Below are positions 15,183 through 24,100 of a stretch of DNA of 29,619 bases, piece after piece. The first letter of the stretch is position 1. Every line of letters begins with the position of its first letter. This DNA is from an uncultured Oscillospiraceae bacterium. GTDB lineage: Bacteria > Bacillota > Clostridia > Oscillospirales > JAAYXM01. The stretch covers positions 1 through 29,619 of the forward strand of contig CAKUEM010000022.1 in the NCBI GenBank assembly GCA_934646115.1, read 5' to 3'. Under the pieces are notes generated by a model. It searched no databases. It saw only the letters and a program-made list of their open reading frames with translations, and was not told the DNA's origin. Both the position numbers and the translations under genes were made by a program.

Positions 15183-15197
15183 AATGCCCCTGCCACC

Positions 15198-15560
15198 TTA
15201 CTGTTCATTCGTAATAAATTGCGCAGCATCCACATGCTCTGCATCCGCCCAAACGCGGTCAAGCTGATAGAATTTTCGCGCTTCCTCGGTAAAAATATGA
15301 ACCACAACGGTCAAATAATCCATCAGGATCCATGCGTCGTTGCCATGACCTTCAATGTGGTGCGCCCGCACGCCGGAAAGCTCAAGCTGATGCTCAACCT
15401 CTTCCATCAGCGTATTCACATGGGTGTTGGACGTACCGGTGCAAAGAATGAAATAATCTGCAAGCGAGGTCACATTTTCGATATGCAGCACCTCGATCTC
15501 GCGCGCCATTTTCTTATCCAGCGCCTGCACAACGCAGGATACGGTTTCCAAAACTGTCAT
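15198..15560 (-). CDS. rsfS: Ribosomal silencing factor RsfS
   Basis: A 120-residue RsfS (DUF143) protein that binds uL14 on the large subunit and blocks subunit joining under starvation. Signature blocks are VTSLADYFILCTGTSNTHV and GNDAWILMDYLTVVVHIF, then EEARKFYQLDRVW. ATG 15560 is chosen because ATGGAG gives a GGAG six bases upstream; an ATG at 15584 would add eight residues (MREEMERF) that do not belong to the family. It sits between the LCP gene and leuS, the arrangement common in Firmicutes. Confidence 0.95.
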   Translation of the reverse strand: MTVLETVSCVVQALDKKMAREIEVLHIENVTSLADYFILCTGTSNTHVNTLMEEVEHQLELSGVRAHHIEGHGNDAWILMDYLTVVVHIFTEEARKFYQLDRVWADAEHVDAAQFITNEQ

Positions 15561-15634
15561 AAAACGCTCCATTTCTTCGCGCAAACATTCGCGCCGCCGC
15601 CGCGCGAATCTGCGGCAGCGCGGGGATTGGGTGA

Positions 15635-16702
15635 TCAGCCGTTTCCGATCTGAATTCCGCTCAGGCGCTCAAAATCAATGATATTGAGATCCTCGATCGG
15701 GTCAACATAGGGGTTGAACACCTCGTTGATCATCTCAAGCGCCTTGTGCTTATACGGAACGAAATAAGAGATCCCCTTATAGTATTGCCCTTCGCCCGGA
15801 AGGATATAGGTGTGCAAATCGGTCTCGAGGTTCATTTTGAGCGCCTCAGTACCGAGCCAGACCAGGTTGCCCACGGTCATATCGGTTTTTACGTTTTTCA
15901 TAACCAGATCGCACAGCTCCGGCAGCTTGGTCAGCGTTTCCGGGCGGATCATTTTATCCATCAGCGCCTTCACAAACTGCTGCTGCGCGCGAACGCGCCC
16001 CACGTCGCCCTCGGCATAGCCGTAGCGGAAGCGCATAAAGCACATCGAATCATAGCCATTGAGCGTTTGCAGCCCCTTCTTGATATCAATATAAAGGTCC
16101 TGCGTTGGGTCCGTATACTTCATGTCGCGCTGCACATCGACCTCAACGCCGCCGATCGCGTCGATCATATCAACAAAGCCCTGCGTGCTGACGATGACAT
16201 ACTTATCCGGCTGAAAACCGACGATCGATTCCAGCTCCTCATACAGCTTATCCACATTGCCCGGCTCGCCGGTCACGGAATAGGCCGCGTTGAGCTTTTT
16301 ATTCGTGCGCTTCACGTTCACGATCGTATCGCGCGGGATGGACAGCACGTTTACCTTATGATTTTTCACGTCAAACGACGCGATCATGATCGAATCGGTA
16401 TGATAGCCGTTCAAATCCGTTCCTACGATAAGAATATTAAAGAAATTCTCCTTGCGCTCGCTATCTGTAACACGCAGCTCATCACCACGGATCAGGTCGC
16501 TATCCTGATTCTTATCGGAAGACGGGTCTTTTTTCTCTCCCTGCGTGATTTCCGGCGGACGGACATGAAAATAAATCAGCCCGGCGGCGGTACAGCCCAG
16601 CGCGAGCAGGATCAAAAGCACCGTGATCCACACCTTTGCCGCGCGCGACATTTTTTTCTTTTTCTTTTTTGCGGATTTTTGATTTTCTCCATACATTTTC
16701 AT
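15635..16702 (-). CDS. LytR-CpsA-Psr (LCP) family wall-polymer transferase
   Basis: A 355-residue membrane-anchored enzyme of the family that attaches teichoic acid or capsule polymers to peptidoglycan from undecaprenyl carriers. A lysine-rich cytoplasmic head (SAKKKKKKMSRAAK) precedes one membrane segment (about 23-46). The LCP domain follows with FNILIVGTDLNGYHTDSIMI (about 88-107), the conserved SIPRDT (R124), and a MCFMRFRYGYAEGDVGRVRAQQ block carrying the arginines and acid that bind pyrophosphate. ATG 16702 (GAGGG about 10 bases upstream) gives a normal head; the open frame extends to 16762 but that part overlaps yqeK. It lies between yqeK and rsfS, a known conserved position in Clostridia. 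Confidence 0.94.
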   Translation of the reverse strand: MKMYGENQKSAKKKKKKMSRAAKVWITVLLILLALGCTAAGLIYFHVRPPEITQGEKKDPSSDKNQDSDLIRGDELRVTDSERKENFFNILIVGTDLNGYHTDSIMIASFDVKNHKVNVLSIPRDTIVNVKRTNKKLNAAYSVTGEPGNVDKLYEELESIVGFQPDKYVIVSTQGFVDMIDAIGGVEVDVQRDMKYTDPTQDLYIDIKKGLQTLNGYDSMCFMRFRYGYAEGDVGRVRAQQQFVKALMDKMIRPETLTKLPELCDLVMKNVKTDMTVGNLVWLGTEALKMNLETDLHTYILPGEGQYYKGISYFVPYKHKALEMINEVFNPYVDPIEDLNIIDFERLSGIQIGNG

Positions 16703-16715
16703 TGAAGCAAAGCCC

Positions 16716-17294
16716 TCACTTTTCCGTTGTTCTTTCGCGCAGCAGCTGATTACGCGCCGCAAGCATGTCCGGATGGATCACTTTTTTCTTCGCGATCAGA
16801 TGCATCATCGTCTGATCCATCCCCGTAAATACCGCGAGTGCAAGATCACGCTTTGCCATGCGCCGCAGCTCTGAAACGCCGCGGAACTCGCGCCCCGGCT
16901 CGATCATATCCGCAAGCCAGACGCATTGATCCAGCGCACTCATATACTCGCATCCCGTGGTGTGATATCGAATGGCGCGGCACACATGCTCCGGCGCGGA
17001 AAACTCTTCCTTTGCGACGATCGCGCCGGTAATTGCATGCAAAAGCGCCGGATTCTCCCTGGAAACGTTATCTAATATAATACCATGCTTTTCACACAAT
17101 TTCAACTGATTTTCGACAGATAATTCCTTTGTGATGTCATGCAGCAGCCCCGCAAGATACGCCGCAGACGCATCCGCGCCGAAGCGCTGCGCCAACAATC
17201 TGGCACAGGCGGCGCATTGCAGCGTGTGCTGCGCGCGGCGCGGGCTCAGCCGCTCCTTCACGATCTGCTCAAGCTCTGTTTCATTTCGTTCCAT
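16716..17294 (-). CDS. yqeK: YqeK-type HD-domain hydrolase (diadenosine tetraphosphatase)
   Basis: A 192-residue HD-domain phosphohydrolase; YqeK proteins cleave symmetrical Ap4A to ADP. Metal-binding residues are visible: H23 (RRAQHTLQCA), the HD pair 52-53 (LAGLLHDITKE), a later H in ALLHAITGA, IRYHTTG and D in VWLADMIEPGR. ATG 17294 with GGGAG upstream overlaps the last 14 bases of nadD; the longer frame to 17396 lies inside nadD and lacks family similarity. It is coupled to nadD, as in many Firmicutes. Confidence 0.93.
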   Translation of the reverse strand: MERNETELEQIVKERLSPRRAQHTLQCAACARLLAQRFGADASAAYLAGLLHDITKELSVENQLKLCEKHGIILDNVSRENPALLHAITGAIVAKEEFSAPEHVCRAIRYHTTGCEYMSALDQCVWLADMIEPGREFRGVSELRRMAKRDLALAVFTGMDQTMMHLIAKKKVIHPDMLAARNQLLRERTTEK

Positions 17295-17880
17295 ATAAAT
17301 GCTCCCGCATAATATATTCGCGCACCTTGATCGGCAGATAATTGCGCAGATCCGGCGCATCCATCCGCGCACGCAGCTGCGTGGAGGAAACAACAAGCGG
17401 CTCGCTCGGAACGATCATCACCCGCGCGCCCGCCTCCGTCAATCTGTTTTTCTGCTGCCGGATCAGCGGTGCATCATCATATCCGCGCGCAACGACCGCA
17501 AGCGTTGCCGCGCGGAAAATCCGTTCCGGCTGATACCAGTCCTGAATGGTCAAAAACATATCCGTGCCTAAAATAAAAAACAACGCGTCATCCGGGTACT
17601 GCTTTGCAAAATACTCCAGCGTATCGGCCGTATAGCTCACGCCGCCCGCGCGCAGCTCGATATCGCTGACCTCCGCGCTGATCTGCTCTGCGATAAGCTG
17701 CGTCATCGCAAGCCGATGCTTTGCATCCGGCGTCTCCTCCGGCAGGCATTTATGCGGCGGAATATTGGCAGGAACAAGAAACAGCCGCTGCAGCTCACAC
17801 GTGCGCCGCGCGGTGATCGCCGCATGCACATGCCCGGCGTGCGGCGGGTTGAACGTACCGCCCATGATCCCGATATTCAT
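17281..17880 (-). CDS. nadD: Nicotinate-nucleotide adenylyltransferase
   Basis: A 199-residue enzyme converting nicotinate mononucleotide and ATP to deamido-NAD, a required step of NAD synthesis. The nucleotidyltransferase motif GTFNPPHAGH lies at residues 8-17 and the family's SSTQLR (usual ISSTxIR) at 165-170. LFFILGTDMFLTIQDWYQPERIF is the characteristic middle segment. ATG 17880 overlaps the yhbY stop by 4 bases (ATGA), so translation is coupled; a longer frame to 17985 runs inside yhbY. The same gene string carries an NAD-consuming sirtuin. Confidence 0.96.
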   Translation of the reverse strand: MNIGIMGGTFNPPHAGHVHAAITARRTCELQRLFLVPANIPPHKCLPEETPDAKHRLAMTQLIAEQISAEVSDIELRAGGVSYTADTLEYFAKQYPDDALFFILGTDMFLTIQDWYQPERIFRAATLAVVARGYDDAPLIRQQKNRLTEAGARVMIVPSEPLVVSSTQLRARMDAPDLRNYLPIKVREYIMREHLYGTK

Positions 17881-18179
17881 TTGCGCCCACGCCCCAGCTC
17901 GATTTTTTTCTCCTCCGGGTTCTCGCGATACAATACAAAACGCGTTCCAATGACCTGAACCGGCTCTGCCTGCAGCGCCTCGCACAGAGCCGTGCAGACC
18001 TCGCGCGGGGAAAGCAGCGAATTTTCAAGCACGCGCCCCTTCACCAGCTCGCGCACGCGCAGCGCATCGTCTACCTGCGCGATCACGCTCTCCGTCACGC
18101 CGCCCTTCCCGATCTGCACGATCGTCTCCAGCGTGTTTGCCATCGCGCGCAGCTGCGCGCGTTCTTTGCTTGATAACAT
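17877..18179 (-). CDS. yhbY: YhbY-type CRM-domain RNA-binding protein
   Basis: A 100-residue single-domain CRM protein that associates with the pre-50S ribosome in relatives. The family pattern is seen in LSSKERAQLRAMANTLETIV, the conserved loop QIGKGGVTESVI (GxxG type) and VLENSLLSPREVCTAL, then QVIGTRFVLYRENP. Its stop overlaps the nadD ATG. In most Clostridia this gene follows obgE; here it follows rdgB, with obgE absent from the window. Confidence 0.93.
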   Translation of the reverse strand: MLSSKERAQLRAMANTLETIVQIGKGGVTESVIAQVDDALRVRELVKGRVLENSLLSPREVCTALCEALQAEPVQVIGTRFVLYRENPEEKKIELGRGRK

Positions 18180-18190
18180 GTAATAACCAC

Positions 18191-18787
18191 CTAACCGATC
18201 ATATTTTTTAGCTTCTCGCGCAGGGCGCTCAAGGCGCGCGCGCGATGCGATATCTCATTTTTTTCTTCCGCCGAAAGCTCCGCCATCGAAGCATCCCGCT
18301 CCGGCAGGAAAAATATCGGGTCATACCCAAAGCCGCCCTCGCCGCGCGGGGCGCGCAAAATAACGCCTTCCACCTCGCCGCGCGTCATGATCTCGCGCCC
18401 GTCCGGAAACGTTAAACAGACGGCAGAAACAAACCGCGCCTGCCGCGCCGCATCCGGCACGTCCGCCATGTTTTTCAAAAGCAGCTCATACCGCTCTGTA
18501 TCATTTTGACAGGCTTTCCCGCCATAGCGCGCAGAATACACGCCCGGCGCACCGTCCAGCGCATCGACGACCAGACCGGAATCGTCCGCGATCGCGGGCA
18601 GGCCGGATCGCTCCATCGCCGCCTGCGCCTTGATGCGCGCGTTTTCTTCAAACGTCGTTCCGGTCTCCTCCGCATCGGATACAACGCCCGCCTCGGCAAG
18701 CGATTTCGCCGCGATGCCAAACTCGTCTAAAATTGCGCGCAGCTCGCGCAGCTTCTTTTTATTATTGGTCGCAATGATAAATTCCAT
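18191..18787 (-). CDS. rdgB: XTP/dITP diphosphatase (RdgB/HAM1)
   Basis: A 198-residue pyrophosphatase that removes non-canonical purine nucleotides such as XTP and dITP. Motifs: IIATNNKKKLRELRAIL (4-20) at the nucleotide site, ADDSGLVVDALDGAPGVYSARYGG (67-90) with the catalytic aspartates 68-69, GEGGFGYDPIFFLPE (about 148-163) and SHRARAL (about 180). ATG 18787 is favoured by GGGGTGA five bases upstream; a GTG at 18796 in frame adds three residues. It lies 15 bases after rph, a common pairing in Firmicutes. Confidence 0.96.
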   Translation of the reverse strand: MEFIIATNNKKKLRELRAILDEFGIAAKSLAEAGVVSDAEETGTTFEENARIKAQAAMERSGLPAIADDSGLVVDALDGAPGVYSARYGGKACQNDTERYELLLKNMADVPDAARQARFVSAVCLTFPDGREIMTRGEVEGVILRAPRGEGGFGYDPIFFLPERDASMAELSAEEKNEISHRARALSALREKLKNMIG

Positions 18788-18802
18788 CACAGTCACCCCA
18801 CA

Positions 18803-19522
18803 TTACGCCTCGCCAAGCGCCCGTTTTTGCAGGCGGATCAGCTGGCGGACCCCGGCGGCGGCAAGCGTTGTCAGCCGCGCCGATTCCGCGCGGGTAAACG
18901 GCCGCGCCTCGCCTGTGCCCTGAAGCTCAACGATCGCGCCGTGCTCGTCCATCACCACATTCATATCCACCATTGCGCGGCTGTCCTCGCAATACGCCAG
19001 ATCGACCATGCACACATCATCGACCACGCCGGCGCTGATCGCCGCAACATAGCCGCGGATCGGGTCATGCGCAAGCTCGCCCGCCGCGCGCAGCCGATCG
19101 CACGCGAGCTTGAGCGCAACAAACGCGCCGGTGATCGACGCGGTGCGCGTTCCTCCGTCCGCCTGCAGCACATCGCAATCGAGCGTAATCGTTCGGTCGC
19201 CCAGTGCTGAAAGATCAACTACGCTGCGCAATGCGCGCCCGATCAGGCGCTGAATTTCCGCCGAGCGCGGCGAAAGCTTCAGCTTGGAAATATCGCGGCG
19301 GCTGCGCGTTAATGTTGCGCGCGGCAGCATGGAATATTCCGCCGTGACCCAACCGGTGCCTTCCGGAACATGCTTTGGCGCACCCTCTTCGACCGACGCG
19401 TTGCACAGCACGCGCGTGTTCCCCATCTCGATCAGCACGCTGCCCTCTGCATATTTTGTGTAATCCAGCGTGATTTTTGCCTTTCTGATCTGTCTTTCGC
19501 TTCTTCCGTCCTCTCGTGTCAT
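18803..19522 (-). CDS. rph: Ribonuclease PH
   Basis: A 239-residue phosphorolytic 3'-5' exoribonuclease trimming tRNA 3' ends. It shows IEMGNTRVLCNASVEEGAPK, GWVTAEYSMLPRATLTR, the EIQRLIGRALRS helix and the active-site block DCDVLQADGGTRTASITGAF (from 115). Length equals the usual family length. ATG 19522 has AAAGGA nine bases upstream and starts one base after the sirtuin stop region (TAA at 19529-19527), four bases of gap. Next in the string is rdgB. Confidence 0.97.
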   Translation of the reverse strand: MTREDGRSERQIRKAKITLDYTKYAEGSVLIEMGNTRVLCNASVEEGAPKHVPEGTGWVTAEYSMLPRATLTRSRRDISKLKLSPRSAEIQRLIGRALRSVVDLSALGDRTITLDCDVLQADGGTRTASITGAFVALKLACDRLRAAGELAHDPIRGYVAAISAGVVDDVCMVDLAYCEDSRAMVDMNVVMDEHGAIVELQGTGEARPFTRAESARLTTLAAAGVRQLIRLQKRALGEA

Positions 19523-19526
19523 CGTA

Positions 19527-20246
19527 TTATCCTTTCTCGTTTCGCAATGCTTTCACCGCTGCGGAAAGCGCAGCGCCGATACTCTCATGCAGCACCAGAT
19601 CACAGCGCGCGTCATACGGCGTTTCATCGCGGTTGATCAGCACCACGCGCCCGCGCGCATAGCGCACAAGCCCCGCCGCGGGATACACGGTCAGCGACGT
19701 GCCGCCAACGATCAAAAGATCCGCCGCCTCGATCGCGCGCACCGCGCCGTCAATATCCTGCTCGCGCAGCGCCTCGCCATACATCACAACGTCCGGGCGG
19801 ATCATCCCGCCGCATGCGCAGTGCGGAACGCCATCCGCCTGCAAAATCGCATCGAGCGGATACCGTTTGCCGCAGCTCACGCAGTAATTGCGATGCACCG
19901 AGCCGTGCAGCTCGATCACCCGGCGGCTGCCCGCGGCCTGATGCAGCCCATCGATATTCTGTGTGATCACCGCGGAAAGAAGCCCCATCTTCTCAAGCTG
20001 CGCCAGCGCCTTATGCGCCGCATTGGGGCGCGCGTCCGGATAGAGCATGTTTTTCTTATAAAAATCATAAAATTCCGCCGGATGCCACATCAAAAAATCA
20101 TGATGCAAAATCTGCTCACACGGCAGCTCCATCGCCTGATAAAGCCCATGCGCGCTGCGGAAATCCGGAATGCCGCTCTCTGTGGAAACGCCAGCGCCGC
20201 CAAGGAACGCCACGCGCCGCGCGCGCCGTAATTCATCTGCTAACAT
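19527..20246 (-). CDS. NAD-dependent protein deacylase, sirtuin family
   Basis: A 239-residue sirtuin, removing acyl groups from lysines with NAD as co-substrate. NAD-binding GAGVSTESGIPDFRS (17-31), TQNID (95-99), catalytic H114 (ELHG), zinc ligands C122, C125, C143 and C145 (CVSC and CAC spacing) and GTSLTVYPAAGL are all present, so it should be active. No tyrosine/arginine pair typical of class III desuccinylases was seen, so deacetylase activity is more likely. ATG 20246 has GGGGCG about six bases upstream, after the ftsY stop 15 bases earlier. Its place between ftsY and rph is not usual. Confidence 0.95.
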   Translation of the reverse strand: MLADELRRARRVAFLGGAGVSTESGIPDFRSAHGLYQAMELPCEQILHHDFLMWHPAEFYDFYKKNMLYPDARPNAAHKALAQLEKMGLLSAVITQNIDGLHQAAGSRRVIELHGSVHRNYCVSCGKRYPLDAILQADGVPHCACGGMIRPDVVMYGEALREQDIDGAVRAIEAADLLIVGGTSLTVYPAAGLVRYARGRVVLINRDETPYDARCDLVLHESIGAALSAAVKALRNEKG

Positions 20247-20261
20247 GCTTTTCGCCCCATC

Positions 20262-21170
20262 TCATGAAAACAATGCGCGAGCAAATTCCTCCGCCTGGAA
20301 TGGCAGCAGATCTTCCATCTGCTCGCCCACGCCGACAAATTTGACCGGAATGCCAAGGCTTTCGCAAATAGAAACCACAATGCCGCCCTTGGCCGTGCCG
20401 TCAAGCTTTGTTAAAACGATCCCGCTCACCCCGGTCGCCTCGTGGAACTGCTTCGCCTGCGCCACCGCGTTTTGCCCGGTCGCCGCGTCAAGCACGAGCA
20501 GCTTCTCCACCGATGCGCCCGGCACCTCGCGCGCGATCACCTTGCCGATTTTCGTCAGCTCATTCATCAAATTCTGCTTATTATGCAGCCGGCCCGCCGT
20601 GTCGCATAAAATCACATCCGAACCGCGCGCCTTTGCCGCCGCGATCGCGTCAAACACGACCGCCGCCGGGTCTGCCCCCTCTTCATGGCGAATGACATCC
20701 ACGCCCGCGCGCTCCGCCCAGATCGAGAGCTGATCCGCCGCCGCCGCGCGGAACGTATCACCCGCAGCAAGCAGAACTTTTTTGCCCTCGCCTTTCAGCA
20801 GATTGGCAAGCTTGCCAATGCTTGTTGTTTTGCCCACGCCGTTCACGCCGATCACCAGAATGACCGAAGGCTTTGTATCAAGCACAAGCGCCGTCGGCTC
20901 ACGCGTCATGATCTCAACCAAAATTTTCTGCAGCTCATCGCGGATCTCCTCCGCCGAGCGCAGCTTCTTGCTTTTTGCGCGTTCGCGCAGCGTATCCACA
21001 ATATTCATCGACGCCTCCGCGCCGAGATCCGCCATGATGAGCGCCTCCTCCAGCTCATCGAAAAACTCATCATTGAGCGGCGTGAACGTGCGGATAATGC
21101 TATCCACCTGGCTGGACATCGCCTCGCGCGTTTTGCTCAGCCCCGCTTTAATTTTATCAAAAAACCCCAT
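20262..21170 (-). CDS. ftsY: Signal recognition particle receptor FtsY
   Basis: A 302-residue GTPase that docks ribosome-SRP complexes at the membrane. It consists of the NG domains with almost no acidic A domain, as in many Firmicutes. GTPase motifs: GVNGVGKTTS (108-117), DTFRAAAADQL (138-148), DTAGR (190-194), TKLDG (254-258) and a C-terminal VGVGEQMEDLLPF. ATG 21170 has AAGGAGA seven bases upstream and lies 12 bases after smc, the classic smc-ftsY order. Confidence 0.98.
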   Translation of the reverse strand: MGFFDKIKAGLSKTREAMSSQVDSIIRTFTPLNDEFFDELEEALIMADLGAEASMNIVDTLRERAKSKKLRSAEEIRDELQKILVEIMTREPTALVLDTKPSVILVIGVNGVGKTTSIGKLANLLKGEGKKVLLAAGDTFRAAAADQLSIWAERAGVDVIRHEEGADPAAVVFDAIAAAKARGSDVILCDTAGRLHNKQNLMNELTKIGKVIAREVPGASVEKLLVLDAATGQNAVAQAKQFHEATGVSGIVLTKLDGTAKGGIVVSICESLGIPVKFVGVGEQMEDLLPFQAEEFARALFS

Positions 21171-21182
21171 GGTCGCGTCTCC

Positions 21183-24100
21183 TTATTTCAGTTTCATATG
21201 CAGCTCGCGCTCGACCTCTGCAATGCTGATCGTCAGCATCTTAGAAACGCCCTGCTCCTGCATGGTCACGCCGTAGAGCACGTCCGCCTCTTCCATCGTG
21301 CCGCGGCGGTGCGTAATGACGATAAACTGCGTGGTAGCGGTCAGCTTGCGCAGGTAATTGGCATACCGCGCCACATTGACATCGTCAAGCGCCGCTTCGA
21401 TCTCGTCCAGCACGCAGAACGGCGTCGGCCGCACCTTCATGATCGCAAAATACAGCGCGATCGCAACAAACGCGCGCTCGCCGCCGGAAAGCAGCGTGAT
21501 CGTGCGCAGGCTTTTGCCCGGCGGCTGCACCCGGATTTCAATGCCGCACTGCAAAATATCCTCCGGATCATCCAGGCTCAGCTCCGCCTTACCGCCGCCG
21601 AAAATTTCCGCAAACGTCTCGCCGAAGTTTTGATTGATCACCGCGAACTGCGCGGCGAAGATATCGCGCATTTGCGCCGTGATATCGCCGATTTTTCCCG
21701 TAAGCTCCGCCTTCGCCGTTTCAAGATCATCGCGCTGCGCAGATAAAAATCCATACCGCTCAGACACGCGCTCATACTCCTCGATCGCGCCGAGATTTAC
21801 GTTGCCCAGCTTCTTTTTCTCGCCCTTTAAGCGGGACACGCGCGCGGTCAGCTCGCCCATATTCTCGATCGGGCGGCGCAGCGCCTCCGCTGCCGTGATC
21901 GTCAGCTCATAGGTTTCCCAAAGCTTATCCGTGATCTGGCGTTCCTCATTCTCCGCGCCGGAAATTTTTCCTTCCAAACGCGCACGCTCGCGCTCAAGAT
22001 TTAAAATTTCGTCGTTTTTGTCCTTGCTTTCTTTGTCTTTGCGGTTGCGCTGCGCCTCAAGCGCAAGCTTTTGCTCGGAAAGCGCCGCGATCTCTTTTTC
22101 AATTTGCGCGATGCGCTCGTCATACGCCGCGATACCCGCAGTGCGCGCTTCGATCTCCTGCCGGAGGGCGCGCTTTTTCTCCTCATATTCCTCGATCAGG
22201 CGGCGATCCCGCTCATGGTCGCCCGCCAGCGCGTCATGCAGCGCAGACAGCTCTGCCAGCGCGCGCGCAAGCTCCGCACGCTCCGCACGGACCGCCGCAA
22301 TGCGGGAGCGCTGCTCAGACAGCTTGTCTGTCAGCGCGCTGCGCTCACGCGCAAGCTCGTCATGCCCCTGCATGAGCGCATCGATTTTTTCATCGAGCTG
22401 CGCGCGCTCCTTCTCATGCGCCGCAATCGTTTCATTCAACTGCGCAAGCTCAGTATTGCGCTCGGTCTGCTTGCGTTTTTCCTCATCCAGCTCGCGAGAA
22501 AGCGCTTCGCCCGCCTCCTGCGCGGCGGAAAGCAGCTCCCGGCAGTGCCCAAGCTCGGTCTCCGCGCGTAGCAGCGCGTCTTCCGCCTGACGCTTGTCAT
22601 TTTCATACACCTCGGCGTCATAGCGCAGCTTCGCCGCCTCGCGCTCCGCCTCGGATTTTTCTTCTGTTAAACGCGCGAGCGTTTCAGAAAGCGCCTTGCA
22701 TTCCTGCTCCAGCCGCTCGATCTCGCTCGCCCGGCTCAAAATCCCGGCGCTGCGCCCCGCGCTGCCGCCGGTGTACGAGCCGCCCGCATTGACGACCTGT
22801 CCATCCAGCGTGACCACACGGAATCGATAACCGAACGCGCGCGCCAGGGCAGACGCATGGTCAATATGATCGACCACGACCGCGCGCCCGAGCAGATTTT
22901 CAAACACCGCGCGGTATTCTTCCTCAAAAGAGACCAAATCGCTCGCGAGACCCACAAAGCCCTCCTGCGACGCCAGATCGCGCTCCCGCAGAACGTTGCC
23001 GCGGATCGTGGTAAGCGGCAGAAACGTGGCTCGGCCGCCGTTTGCGCTTTTCAAAAGCGATATGCCCGCCTTTGCGGCGCGTTCATCTTCCACAACCACA
23101 TGCTGCAGCGCGCCGCCAAGGATCGTCTCGATCGCAAGCGTATACTCGCCCGGAACGCGCACCAGCTTTGCAACCGTGCCGCGGATGCCGCGCAGCTCCC
23201 CGCGCTCGCCCGCGCGATGGATCAGCTTGACCGCGTGCGAAAATCCTTCTAAATCGCGCTCCATGTCGCGCAGCAGGCGCAGCTTATGCTCCAACGCCTG
23301 ATATTTTCCGTTCTGCTGCGCAAGCGCATCCGCCGCCGCGCGGCATTTTTCCTCGCGCTTTTTCTGCTTGAGCGCAACGCCTGCCAGAATATTTCCCGCA
23401 GACGCAACCGTCTCTTCCGCCTCTCGTTTTGCGCGCGCAAGCTCCTCGCGCCGCGCCCTGGCGGTCGCTTCCGCCTGCTCTTGTTCCTGCTTCTGCCGCG
23501 CAAGCTCCTCGCAGCGCTCTGTATGCGCAGAAAGCGCGGCCATCAGCGCCGAACGGCGGATCTGCCCGTCAGACAGCGCATGCTCCACCTCGGCGCGCTC
23601 TGCCTGCAGCGCCTGCAGCGCCGCCGCCGCGTCATCCGAAGAATGCGCCGCCTGCGCGATCTCATGCTCCAGCCGCTCGGTCTCCGCGATGCAGCTCGCC
23701 TCCTGCTGCGCAAGCTCTTCCTCACGCGCGCGCCGTTCAAGAAGCTGCGCCTCCAGACCTCCAGCGCGGTTTTTGCCCTCCGAAAGCTCTTCCGCGATCC
23801 GTTTGATATTTTCATTATGGTTCTCAATGGTATTTTGCAGCACGGAAATCTCATGCTGCTGCTCATTCTTCTCGTTCTGGGCGGCAAAATTGCGCTCGCG
23901 CGCCTGCTCGATCTCCGCATCCTTATCGCGCATTGCGCCGGCAAGCCGCTCAGCCTCCGCATACAGCTCGTCCACCGTCATTTTTCCGCGCTCAAACTGC
24001 GCGCAGGCGATTTGATAATCGTTTTGCAGCTTGCCAAGGCTCTCACGGCTGCGGTCAAGCTGATGCATCCACAGATCGATCTCCAGTCCGCGCAGCTCGT

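Noticed and set aside
15183..15197. T-box riboswitch before leuS
   Set aside because: The gap to rsfS is only 15 bases, too short for a T-box, and no T-box core was seen further up.
15746..16705. Plus-strand frame of 319 codons opposite the LCP gene
   Set aside because: Antisense shadow; the minus strand encodes a full LCP protein.
20685..21746. Plus-strand frame of 353 codons across ftsY and smc
   Set aside because: Spans the ends of two well-supported genes on the other strand and has arginine/histidine-rich shadow composition.
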